From Clostridia bacterium (GTDB taxonomy: Bacteria > Bacillota > Clostridia > Christensenellales > Christensenellaceae), in the NCBI GenBank assembly GCA_017439085.1, contig JAFRTU010000016.1, forward strand, positions 22,059-86,058: a DNA stretch of 64,000 nucleotides, written 5' to 3'. Positions 26,450 through 34,472 of this stretch are shown here, piece after piece. The notes below the pieces were generated by a model. The model was not told where the DNA came from. It saw nothing but the letters and a program-made list of their open reading frames with translations, and searched no databases. Positions within the stretch are counted from its first letter, which is position 1. Each line of letters opens with the position of its first letter. Made by a program: the position numbers and the translations under genes.

Positions 26450-27340
26450 TCACCTGATGAGTTCATTTATGAATGAGCCCATCTTCCTGTAATCTTCCCT
26501 GGTTTCCTTCATGCCGTAAAGGAGATATGCATGCCACATGCCTTCCCTTATATAAAGCTCGCTCCTGTTTCCTCCGTCCCTGAGCCTCATGTCGAGGATC
26601 CTTGCGTCATCTGCCATCACCTCGTCTCCGCCTGAAAAGATGAGAGAAGGAGGCATGTCCTTCATCTCGAAGAGAGCGGGAGATACGCATCTGTCGTTCC
26701 TTCTCGTATCCTCATCGGCATACTGGGCGGCATAATAGTCGAGTCTCTCCTTTGAAAGGGTCGGATCCTTATCCCTGTTCAGAATATATGACGTGCCCGA
26801 CTGAGTGAGGTCGACCCAGGGAGATATCGCCACTATGCCGGAGGGAAGGGGTCTTCCCTTATCCTTCAGCCTGTTCATGAGACAGTAGCAGAGACCGCCC
26901 CCTGCGGATTCCCCGCATATGATCATTTTCCGGGGATCATATCCTCTTTCAAGGAGTCGCTCGTAGGCTTCCTCAACGTCGTCAAGAGCTGCCGGATACG
27001 GGTCTTCCGGAGCCAGGCGGTATCCTACCGCATATACGTCTATATCGAACTTGCCTGATATCACTGAACCGAAACCGCGTGCGTATTCGAGGCTTCCCGC
27101 CACGTATCCTCCTCCGTGGAGGTACATTATGAGGCCTTTCCTGGCTTTCCTGTTGTGTATGAGGCATGCCCTGAAATGCTCCCCCGGGTCATCCGTTATA
27201 GTGAGCCCCTTCTTATGGGTCTTTAGCATTATCTCGCCCATCTTGTCCTGGCCCAGTCTCGAAGTCGGAATATCAAGCCTCTCCATGAACGGCTTTGTGA
27301 ACTCAAGTTCTTTTCTCAGGATCTTTGTGGAGATCTTCAT
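26450..27340 (-). CDS. Alpha/beta hydrolase of the hormone-sensitive-lipase group
   Basis: A 296-residue esterase. The oxyanion motif HGGGYVAGS (near 75-83), the nucleophile elbow GESAGGGLCYCL and the SPWVDLTQSG segment are typical of the HSL/acetyl-esterase group. The acid (FSGGDEVMADDA) and His (MWHAYLL) of the triad are visible near the C-terminus. There is no signal peptide. It is the first gene of the four-gene minus-strand set that also holds the acetyltransferase-like protein. A TATAAT at 27366-27371 may be its -10. Confidence 0.85.
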   Translation of the reverse strand: MKISTKILRKELEFTKPFMERLDIPTSRLGQDKMGEIMLKTHKKGLTITDDPGEHFRACLIHNRKARKGLIMYLHGGGYVAGSLEYARGFGSVISGKFDIDVYAVGYRLAPEDPYPAALDDVEEAYERLLERGYDPRKMIICGESAGGGLCYCLMNRLKDKGRPLPSGIVAISPWVDLTQSGTSYILNRDKDPTLSKERLDYYAAQYADEDTRRNDRCVSPALFEMKDMPPSLIFSGGDEVMADDARILDMRLRDGGNRSELYIREGMWHAYLLYGMKETREDYRKMGSFINELIR

Positions 27341-27426
27341 GCGGTTTCTGTCCTTTCTTCTCTATCATTATACATTTTAAGGGAGAGGGATATATATAAA
27401 TATGTACAAAGTGTGAATTAATATCG

Positions 27427-27455
27427 TTGACACCTATTTTTGCCAAACATATAAT
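27427..27455 (+). promoter_or_regulatory. Consensus sigma-A promoter of the ECF operon
   Basis: Perfect TTGACA (-35, 27427-27432) and perfect TATAAT (-10, 27450-27455) with 17-bp spacing. The start near 27462 leaves a 170-nt leader. A promoter this strong usually needs downstream control. Confidence 0.9.
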
Positions 27456-27479
27456 TGAATTGATCAGAATAGAAGGAAA

Positions 27480-27584
27480 GGGATGCAGAGGCTCGTTTAA
27501 CATATCAGTCAATATATCCGGTATATGCTGAAGGAGCTATCAGGCGATCCCCTCCCAAGAGTCCCTCAGGACCTTTATTTTTTT
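27480..27584 (+). promoter_or_regulatory. Riboswitch-like leader with terminator ahead of the ECF operon
   Basis: GGGAT (27480-27484) pairs with ATCCC (27547-27551), and inside it GCTC (27491-27494) pairs with GAGC (27534-27537), leaving unpaired GCAGA and ATCAGGCG joints; a further ATATA/TATAT hairpin caps the inner arm. Ten bases later a GTCC/GGAC hairpin (27561-27572) is followed by TTTATTTTTTT, about 46 bases before the start codon. The order aptamer-like domain, terminator, gene fits transcription attenuation. No known riboswitch consensus was recognised. The structure is read by eye and stems are short. Confidence 0.5.
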
Positions 27585-27630
27585 GATCAGTTGGATTTTC
27601 TCATATACATATCATAAGGAGGACTTAATC

Positions 27631-28215
27631 ATGTCTGAGAAAAAATCGGTTGGTTCATTGATCCTCGGTAAGTGGAATACCAAGACTATCGTTGGCATAG
27701 CCATCGGAGCAGCTCTGTTCGCAGTGCTCATGAACTACGGCGGTATCAAGATCTTCACAAACACGTCTCTTACCACCGCAATGATAGTCGACGTCATCGT
27801 AGGAGCTCTGTTCGGACCTCTTCCGGCAGCTCTCACCGCTTTCCTCGGCAACTTCCTTGCCGACCTTATCGGAGGATGGGGATTCTGGTTCGACTGGTCC
27901 ATCGGAAACGCTGTTCTCGGATTCTTCGTGGGACTCATTCCTGTTTATGCAAGGAAGTTCGATGAAGGAGTATTCGGCGTGAAGGAGATCATAATCTATG
28001 CGATCACCGTCATCGTCGGAAACATCGTTGCATTCGGTGCAGTCACACCTCTTCTCACCTATCTGTTCTACAGCCAGGAACTCACAATCACCTGGGGACA
28101 GGCTACCGCAGCCCTCATCGGAAACGCTTCCGTACAGCTGGTGCTCGGAATACCTCTCCTTCTGTTCCTTGCAAGCAGAAACAAGAAGAGCTCCAATCTC
28201 GCCAAGGAAGACTGA
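27631..28215 (+). CDS. ECF transporter S component (UPF0397-like)
   Basis: A 194-residue membrane protein with five to six hydrophobic segments, including GIAIGAALFAVLMNYGGIKI and DVIVGALFGPLPAALTAFLG, and the GGWGFWFDWSIGNAVLGFFVGLI segment typical of UPF0397 S components. These are annotated as riboflavin-type ECF binding proteins, but the substrate is not established. The start ATG has AAGGAGG upstream; an in-frame extension upstream lacks one. The stop overlaps the ATPase start. The operon context with SAM hydrolases points to a nucleoside-, sulfur- or vitamin-related substrate, by inference. Confidence 0.82.
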   Translation: MSEKKSVGSLILGKWNTKTIVGIAIGAALFAVLMNYGGIKIFTNTSLTTAMIVDVIVGALFGPLPAALTAFLGNFLADLIGGWGFWFDWSIGNAVLGFFVGLIPVYARKFDEGVFGVKEIIIYAITVIVGNIVAFGAVTPLLTYLFYSQELTITWGQATAALIGNASVQLVLGIPLLLFLASRNKKSSNLAKED

Positions 28216-29930
28216 TGATGGCAGAACCGATCATTACTTTCACAGATTTTTCATTCCGCTACAAGTCCCAGACTGAGGATACCCTAAGACACATAGATCT
28301 CACGATCTATAAGGGAGAAAAGGTCCTCATCCTGGGACCCAGCGGGAGCGGAAAGTCGACTCTTGGAAACTGTATCAACGGACTGATACCTTTTTCATAT
28401 GAGGGTGAGATTAAGGGATCGTGTATTGTCGCGGGTCTCGAGACGAGAAAAGCGAGTCTTTTCAAACTGAGCAGTCACGTAGGAACTGTGCAGCAGGATT
28501 CTGATGCACAGTTCATAGGACTGTCGGTCGGGGAAGACATCGCTTTTTCTTTGGAGAACAATGCGGTCCCCCGCCCCGAGATGCTTGAACTCGTGGACAG
28601 GGCCGCCGAGATCGTCGACATGAGCGATCATCTTGCCCACGTCCCATATGATCTTTCCGGCGGACAGAAACAGAAAGTCGCACTCGGCGGCGTCCTCCAC
28701 AACGACGTGCAGATACTTCTGTTCGACGAGCCCCTTGCAGCCCTTGACCCAACCATGGGGATGACGGCCGTTGATCTCATTGACAGGATACACAGGGAGC
28801 AGGACAAGACCGTCATAATAATCGAACACAGACTTGAAGATGTGCTGTACCGGCACGTCGACAGGATAATACTCATAGACGAAGGAAGGATAGCTCTCGA
28901 TACCACTCCGGATGAGCTCCTCCGTTCCGATGTGTTGAAGGAGATGGGCATAAGAGAGCCCCTCTATATAAGCGCACTCAAAAATGCAGGAGTGGATCTT
29001 TCAGGTGTCTCCTCTCTTGAGGATGTCGAACATATGGATATAGAGCCCCTAAGGGACAGGATAGTGTCACACTTCTATGAGAACGAGCCTGATCTGGAGA
29101 AGCATGTCGCTTCGGGAGAAGTACTCGTAGAAGTGAAGGACGTTTCCTTCGATTACGGAAGTTCCTATCACCTTAATGACATGAATTTCACCATCAGAAA
29201 GGGTGAGAAGATCTCCATCATAGGAAAGAACGGTGCAGGCAAATCCACCATGGCGAAGCTCCTCTGCGGGATCATCAGACCGAAAAAGGGAGAGATCACA
29301 TTCAGAGGTCAGAACTGCATAGAGATGTCCATAAAGGAGATCGGCAACCATATCGGATACGTGATGCAGAACCCGAACCAGATGATAGCCAAGAACATCA
29401 TCAGGGATGAGGTCGAACTCGCCATGAAGCTCAACGGGCGCTCAAAAGAAGAGACGGACAAAAACGTAGAGGAAGCCTTAAGAATGTGCGATCTCTACAG
29501 CATGAGGAACTGGCCGGTCTCAGTACTGAGCTACGGACAGAAGAAACGCGTCACCATAGCCTCGATACTCTGTCTCAAACCGGACATCCTGATAGTGGAC
29601 GAACCCACTGCCGGTCAGGACTACAGGCATTATACCGAGATCATGGGCTTCCTTGAGGAGCTTAACCGGGACTACGGGATCACCATCCTCTTCATAACCC
29701 ACGATATGCACCTTGCCATAGAGTACACTGACAGATCCATAGTTTTCTCGGAAGGCAACATACTTGCAGATGACTATGTCTTCAGGGTGCTTTCCGACAG
29801 TGACATCATAAAAAGAGCAAATCTGAAACAGACCTCCCTTGTCACGCTTGCCGACAAGACAGGTCTTGATCCGGAAAAGTTCATTCAGGCTTTCATTCAG
29901 GAAGAGAGGAGGTCAAGAGCAAATGGATAA
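28215..29930 (+). CDS. ECF transporter ATPase, two fused ABC domains
   Basis: A 571-residue energy-coupling subunit with two complete ABC cassettes in one chain (the YkoD-like layout). Domain 1: Walker A GPSGSGKST near 40-48, signature LSGGQKQKVALGG, Walker B ILLFDEP. Domain 2: Walker A GKNGAGKST near 337-345, an unusual signature LSYGQKKRVTIASIL, Walker B ILIVDEPTAGQD. ATG at 28215 overlaps the S-component stop (TGATGATG); a second ATG follows directly. It ends with an eight-base overlap with the T component. Confidence 0.93.
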   Translation: MMAEPIITFTDFSFRYKSQTEDTLRHIDLTIYKGEKVLILGPSGSGKSTLGNCINGLIPFSYEGEIKGSCIVAGLETRKASLFKLSSHVGTVQQDSDAQFIGLSVGEDIAFSLENNAVPRPEMLELVDRAAEIVDMSDHLAHVPYDLSGGQKQKVALGGVLHNDVQILLFDEPLAALDPTMGMTAVDLIDRIHREQDKTVIIIEHRLEDVLYRHVDRIILIDEGRIALDTTPDELLRSDVLKEMGIREPLYISALKNAGVDLSGVSSLEDVEHMDIEPLRDRIVSHFYENEPDLEKHVASGEVLVEVKDVSFDYGSSYHLNDMNFTIRKGEKISIIGKNGAGKSTMAKLLCGIIRPKKGEITFRGQNCIEMSIKEIGNHIGYVMQNPNQMIAKNIIRDEVELAMKLNGRSKEETDKNVEEALRMCDLYSMRNWPVSVLSYGQKKRVTIASILCLKPDILIVDEPTAGQDYRHYTEIMGFLEELNRDYGITILFITHDMHLAIEYTDRSIVFSEGNILADDYVFRVLSDSDIIKRANLKQTSLVTLADKTGLDPEKFIQAFIQEERRSRANG

Positions 29931-30777
29931 CAGACTGTTCATCAATCTTAAGCCGGGCCCCACATTCCTTGACAGGCTCACCGGAAAGACCAAGGTGAGG
30001 CTCTTCTTCGTGCTCATCCTCCTTCTCATCGCAACATGGGACATAAGGCTTATCGCTCCTCTGTTCGTTCTGTCTATAATCGGGCTTGTTTCCATAAGAC
30101 CGAATCCGAAGAAGATGACGGTGACTCTTGTAATAATCCTCATAATGAACCTTTTCAATCTCCTCCTCATGTTCCTCGTGGAACCTGATTACGGAAGAGG
30201 AGTCGTCGGAGGTTCAAACGTCATTTTCAGATTCACAGACTTCTATATAGTTACGAAGGAGACCATGTGGTACTTCCTTGTGAGACTCATGAAGTTCATG
30301 GCGACATTCATATTCTCCCTGACCTTCATACAGTGCATCACCCCCTCGGAGATGGCGGCGGGACTGTACTCTGTAAAGGTGCCTTACAAGGTATGCACGA
30401 TCGTTTCCCTTGCGTTCAGATACATTCCTGACATCACAAGGGACTTCAACAACATAAGGATATCCATGCAGGCAAGAGGACTGGAGCTCGATGCGAAGAG
30501 AGTCGGCATTGGGACCCGTCTCAAACAGTATGTGCTCATACTCGCTCCTCTCGTCATCTCATCCTTCGACAGGGTCGGAATGATAGCAAATGCAATGGAC
30601 TTAAGAGGCTTCGGCAAGCTGAAGAAGAGGACATACTATGCTGAGCATGAGGACGTTAAGGGAGACAGAATACTGGCTCCGATAATACTCCTGCTCCTGG
30701 CTCTGTTCCTCGTGATAGTGGTATGTCTCATTTTCTTCCCTCCCGCCTTTCAGGTATGGTGCCCATGGATAAAATGA
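29923..30777 (+). CDS. ECF transporter T component
   Basis: A 284-residue membrane scaffold linking the S component to the ATPase. Hydrophobic segments occupy the first 160 residues and the C-terminus. The two coupling motifs with Ala/Leu-Arg-Gly are present: SMQARGLELDAKR and AMDLRGFGKLKKR, about 50 residues apart. The start was set at ATG 29923, with GAGGAGG upstream, which overlaps the ATPase gene by eight bases. The end overlaps the peptidase start region. Confidence 0.9.
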   Translation: MDNRLFINLKPGPTFLDRLTGKTKVRLFFVLILLLIATWDIRLIAPLFVLSIIGLVSIRPNPKKMTVTLVIILIMNLFNLLLMFLVEPDYGRGVVGGSNVIFRFTDFYIVTKETMWYFLVRLMKFMATFIFSLTFIQCITPSEMAAGLYSVKVPYKVCTIVSLAFRYIPDITRDFNNIRISMQARGLELDAKRVGIGTRLKQYVLILAPLVISSFDRVGMIANAMDLRGFGKLKKRTYYAEHEDVKGDRILAPIILLLLALFLVIVVCLIFFPPAFQVWCPWIK

Positions 30778-32111
30778 CAGACAGACTCTGGGATGAATAC
30801 GAAGAGGGTTTTCTTGAGCTTCTCCGCATCCCTTCGGTATACGATGAAAAGACCGCGTCAAAGGAGATGCCCTTCGGCAGGTATTCCCATGACGCTCTTT
30901 TATATATGAAAAAGGTCCTTGAAAATGAGGGCTTCTCCGTGACCATGTATGACGATGCGGTAATATCGGCAGAATACGGAGACGGTCCCGATGATGAAAG
31001 GATAGACATAGTCTCCCATCTCGATGTCGTGGAGCCGGGAGAAGGCTGGACCTATCCCCCGTTCGCAGCTGTGAAGAAGGACGGAAGGATCATAGCCAGA
31101 GGCTCACAGGACATGAAGAGCGGAGCGTGGCTGACATTCCTCGCCCTCAAACATCTGAAGAATACGGGGTATGTCCCAAATAGAAAGCTCCGCCTGGTAT
31201 ACGGCTCCGATGAGGAACGGACCATGGATGACATGAAGACATATGTCAGACATGCTGGTCTCCCTTCTTTTGCCTTCACTCCGGACAGCCAGTTCCCCCT
31301 GATAACGGGAGAAAAGGGTGCTCTAATGTGGGTGATGGAAGGCGACATGCCCTCAACTCTTCTCTCTATGGATGCAGGTATACAGTGCAATGTCATACCT
31401 CCTCACGCAGAAGCCGTCATACGTACTGATGATCTGAAAAAGGTGAAAAGCGTCATATCTTCCTTCTCCTGTGACGCTGTATGCGAAAAAGTACCGGAAG
31501 GCATCAGGATCACTGTAGGAGGTATCCCCGCCCATGCATCCATGCCGGAGAGCGGGCACAGTGCCACCTCCGATCTTTTAAGGATAATCTCAGAAGTGAC
31601 AGAAGATCCCCTCATCAGAAGGTTATACTGTTTCTTCTCCGATCCGTATGGAAAAAACGGCGGTATGTACAGGGACATACCCCCTATGGGAAGGCTCACT
31701 CTGAATCCCGGTATAATGAAGGTCTCCAATGGAATGCTCTTCTCCCAGATAGACTGCAGATATCCCTACGGAGTCTCTTCTGAAGAGCTTACGGAGGTGT
31801 TCAGGAAAGCTTTCCCTGAGCTTGTCATCACCCTCCCTTATGACGATCCCCCTACTCTCGTGGACGGATCTTCCCCCTTTGTGGCTGCCCTCAAGACAGC
31901 GTATGAGAAGATCACGGGAAAGAAATGCAGGGAGAACATATCGGGCGGAGTATCATATTCCAAGGTCTTCGGAAACTGTGTGAACTTCGGCTCCGTACCC
32001 GAGGATGAACCGTTCCTGGCCCACAGGACGGATGAATCTGCAGGGATATCAGGACTTAAGCAGTCTCTAAGTATCTACATAGAAGCCTTAATAAGGCTCT
32101 CTCAGGTTTGA
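30765..32111 (+). CDS. M20 family metallopeptidase (dipeptidase-like)
   Basis: A 448-residue zinc peptidase of the PepV/Xaa-His dipeptidase group. The metal-binding Asp is in DIVSHLDVVEPGEGW (near residue 90), followed by GSQDMKSGAWL and the catalytic glutamates in YGSDEERTM. A dimerisation-type insert follows, and the last metal ligand is the His in FLAHRTDESAG. The S10 segment GGVSYSKVFGNCVNFG is typical of the group. ATG 30765 is favoured over 30756 and 30774; all three are in frame and ribosome sites are weak because the gene overlaps the T component. No signal peptide. It may release an amino acid or small ligand in the same pathway as the ECF transporter. Confidence 0.85.
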   Translation: MDKMTDRLWDEYEEGFLELLRIPSVYDEKTASKEMPFGRYSHDALLYMKKVLENEGFSVTMYDDAVISAEYGDGPDDERIDIVSHLDVVEPGEGWTYPPFAAVKKDGRIIARGSQDMKSGAWLTFLALKHLKNTGYVPNRKLRLVYGSDEERTMDDMKTYVRHAGLPSFAFTPDSQFPLITGEKGALMWVMEGDMPSTLLSMDAGIQCNVIPPHAEAVIRTDDLKKVKSVISSFSCDAVCEKVPEGIRITVGGIPAHASMPESGHSATSDLLRIISEVTEDPLIRRLYCFFSDPYGKNGGMYRDIPPMGRLTLNPGIMKVSNGMLFSQIDCRYPYGVSSEELTEVFRKAFPELVITLPYDDPPTLVDGSSPFVAALKTAYEKITGKKCRENISGGVSYSKVFGNCVNFGSVPEDEPFLAHRTDESAGISGLKQSLSIYIEALIRLSQV

Positions 32112-32112
32112 C

Positions 32113-32952
32113 ATGAACAGGACAATACTTCTTCAGACAGATTTTTCCCTCACATGGGGCGCTGTTGCATCCATGAAGGGAGTCATAAGGACTGTGGCAC
32201 CGGAAGCCGTGACGGAGGACCTGTGCCATGACATCAGAAAATTCGATCCCTGGGAAGCAAGCCTTTCCCTTAAGGCAGTACTTCCCTACTGGCCCGGCAA
32301 CACGATAGTGGTCTCAGTAGTGGATCCTGGAGTCGGTACCGAAAGAAAGGCCTCCGCAGCTCTTCTCACGGACGGAAAGATAGTGATCACTCCAGACAAC
32401 GGCACCCTCACCCATCTGAAGAACGAAGGTCTGATCCGGGAGATACGCGAGATATATGAGGATATAGTATTCCCCTCCTCCGATGTTTCCGTGTTCCACG
32501 GAAGGGACATATTTGCATATGCCGCAGCACTCATCGCCTGCGGTAAGAAGACGTATGAAGATATAGGAAGGGAGTATCCCGTGTCTTCGATAGCCGAATG
32601 CACTGAATACCATACGCATCCAGTCATAGGTGAAAGAGCCATAGACTGCTTCATCATGACGGGCAATGTCCATTTCGGAGGCATTGAATTCAACGTCACT
32701 AACGATGAATGGGACGGATTCTCGCCAAAGATACATGAGACCTTCATTCTTACGGTAACGCATTTAGGAGATACCGTATTCTCGGGGACTGTACCGTATG
32801 AAAAGTCTTTCGGATACGTTGAAGAGGGTGCTCCTGTACTCTACAGGGGGTCTTCGGGATATCTCAGCCTCGATCTCAATCAGGGACACCTGATGAACAG
32901 ATGCGGCATAGGAACGGGCCTTGGATGGACGGCCCATATAGAAAGGAAATGA
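32113..32952 (+). CDS. SAM hydrolase / SAM hydroxide adenosyltransferase (copy 1)
   Basis: DUF62 family enzyme, 279 residues, related to fluorinases, that hydrolyses S-adenosylmethionine to adenosine and methionine. The N-terminal LLQTDFSLTWGAVASMKG segment binds adenosine. The water-activating triad of the hydrolases is present: Asp71 and Arg78 in VDPGVGTERKAS, and His129 in FHGRDIFAYAAA. The TPDNGTL loop at 93-99 is also conserved. It follows the peptidase by one base and is followed three bases later by a second copy. Confidence 0.88.
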   Translation: MNRTILLQTDFSLTWGAVASMKGVIRTVAPEAVTEDLCHDIRKFDPWEASLSLKAVLPYWPGNTIVVSVVDPGVGTERKASAALLTDGKIVITPDNGTLTHLKNEGLIREIREIYEDIVFPSSDVSVFHGRDIFAYAAALIACGKKTYEDIGREYPVSSIAECTEYHTHPVIGERAIDCFIMTGNVHFGGIEFNVTNDEWDGFSPKIHETFILTVTHLGDTVFSGTVPYEKSFGYVEEGAPVLYRGSSGYLSLDLNQGHLMNRCGIGTGLGWTAHIERK

Positions 32953-32955
32953 ATC

Positions 32956-33795
32956 ATGAACGGACTTCTTGTTTTCCAGAGCGACTTCGGACTGGTGGAC
33001 GGCGCAGTGGCAGCCATGTACGGCGTGGCATTCTGTGTGGATCCCGGCCTTACTATACATGACCTCACTCACAACATTCCTCCGTACGACATATTCGAAG
33101 CCAGCTACCGTCTGCTTCAGGCAGTGCCCTACTGGCCCGAAGGAACGGTATTCGTTACCGTGATAGACCCCGGAGTAGGCTCCAAGAGGAAGAGCCTGGT
33201 CGCGAGAACAGTAAAAGGACAGTACATAGTGAGTCCGGACAACGGGTCCCTGAGCGACATAGCGAGGACCGTAGGCATCGACGAGGTAAGGGAGATCTCC
33301 GAATCCGTCGGAAGAAGACACGGTTCCGGAAGATCGAACACTTTCCACGGAAGAGACGTCTATGCTTATACCGGAGCTCTTCTTGCTTCTGGAAAGATCT
33401 CATTTGAGGAAGTGGGACCGGTATATGACAAGGACAAGATCGTGCTCCTCGAGGGCATACTGCCCCGTTACGAGGACGGCTCCATAACCGGAGAGATAAC
33501 GACACTGGACATAAGGTTCGGAAGTCTTTGGACCAACATATCGATAGAGCTCTTCGAGAAGCTCGGAGCTGAACCCGGAACTCAGGTGGACGTTTCAATT
33601 TACAGGGACAGGACGAGGCTCTATCACTCCTTCGTGACCTATGGCAAGACCTTTGCAGATGTGGAGATCGGAGAGCCCCTGCTCTACATCAATTCGATGG
33701 ACCACATAGGACTGGCCATAAACCAGGGCAATTTCGCAAAGGCATACAACATAGGAACCAGAGATCCATGGCGGATAGTGCTGAGGAAGATCTGA
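32956..33795 (+). CDS. SAM hydrolase / SAM hydroxide adenosyltransferase (copy 2)
   Basis: Second DUF62 protein, also 279 residues, diverged from copy 1 but with the same layout: VFQSDFGLVDGAVAAMYG, Asp71 and Arg78 in IDPGVGSKRKS, SPDNGSLSDIA, and His131 in TFHGRDVYAYTG. Two tandem copies suggest either a hetero-oligomer or different substrates. It ends the operon at a strong terminator. The association of these hydrolases with ECF genes occurs in other Bacillota; its purpose is not known to me. Confidence 0.88.
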   Translation: MNGLLVFQSDFGLVDGAVAAMYGVAFCVDPGLTIHDLTHNIPPYDIFEASYRLLQAVPYWPEGTVFVTVIDPGVGSKRKSLVARTVKGQYIVSPDNGSLSDIARTVGIDEVREISESVGRRHGSGRSNTFHGRDVYAYTGALLASGKISFEEVGPVYDKDKIVLLEGILPRYEDGSITGEITTLDIRFGSLWTNISIELFEKLGAEPGTQVDVSIYRDRTRLYHSFVTYGKTFADVEIGEPLLYINSMDHIGLAINQGNFAKAYNIGTRDPWRIVLRKI

Positions 33796-33811
33796 AACTT
33801 CTGCAGGTTAG

Positions 33812-33846
33812 AAAAAAGCTCTGTATCGCAGTACAGAGCTTTTTTT
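33812..33846. terminator. Bidirectional terminator after the ECF operon
   Basis: AAAAAAGCTCTGTA pairs with TACAGAGCTTTTTT around a six-base loop. It serves the plus-strand SAM hydrolases and the minus-strand pyridoxamine-oxidase-like gene. Confidence 0.93.
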
Positions 33847-33886
33847 GTTGTCCTTATTCCCTAACGGGATCCGCCGGCAACATCCG

Positions 33887-34291
33887 TCAGAACTCTATGA
33901 CTTCTTCGGATTTCGTGAAACTCGAGATCCTGGCTGTTGCATTCCTGAAGTAGTATGCCGCAGTATTTCCGTCTCCCGGCTTATACATCCCCTTGAGGGA
34001 AGGATATGCTTCGAGCATGCTCTCCTGCGCTGCCACTCTCTCCTCTTCCGTGTCGTCCTCCACGAGTTCTCCTGCTATCCTGATCCAGTCTCCGTCCACG
34101 CATGCGCAGATCTCCGCTTTCGGATTTGCTTTCAGCTGCTTAGCTACGGGCTTGACGTTACCCGTCTGGATATACAGTTTCCCGTTATATATATGAGCGG
34201 TGCCGAAAGGCCTGACCCTCGGCTGATCTCCTTCTTCAGTGGCAAGATAGTAGACCTTTGCCTTCTTAAGAAATTCACATACTCTTTCCAT
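33887..34291 (-). CDS. Pyridoxamine 5'-phosphate oxidase family protein
   Basis: A 134-residue split-barrel flavoprotein. The N-terminal VCEFLKKAKVYYLATEEGDQ, RVRPFGTAHIYNGKLYIQTG and VAKQLKANPKAEICACVDG segments are standard for small FMN- or F420-type reductase-like proteins of this family, which are often of unknown role and not true pyridoxine enzymes. It is isolated on the minus strand between two plus-strand operons. Confidence 0.85.
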   Translation of the reverse strand: MERVCEFLKKAKVYYLATEEGDQPRVRPFGTAHIYNGKLYIQTGNVKPVAKQLKANPKAEICACVDGDWIRIAGELVEDDTEEERVAAQESMLEAYPSLKGMYKPGDGNTAAYYFRNATARISSFTKSEEVIEF

Positions 34292-34407
34292 ATTATCTCT
34301 TCCTTTCCTTCATTATTCTCTGTATATATATTCTATCATCAACCGTCAGCGTATAGACAGAATATGTGTAAATGAGCATTCGTACAGGCTCTCGCGTCTC
34401 TCCAAGG

Positions 34408-34436
34408 TTTATTACAGCATTAAAATGGCATATAAT
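34408..34436 (+). promoter_or_regulatory. Promoter of rqcH-uvrB-uvrA
   Basis: TATAAT (-10) at 34431-34436 with a weak TTTATT -35 at 34408-34413, 17-bp spacing. No LexA-like box is obvious nearby. Confidence 0.5.
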
Positions 34437-34472
34437 ATATAGGTTGAAATGATATAGAATGGGAGAAAATCG

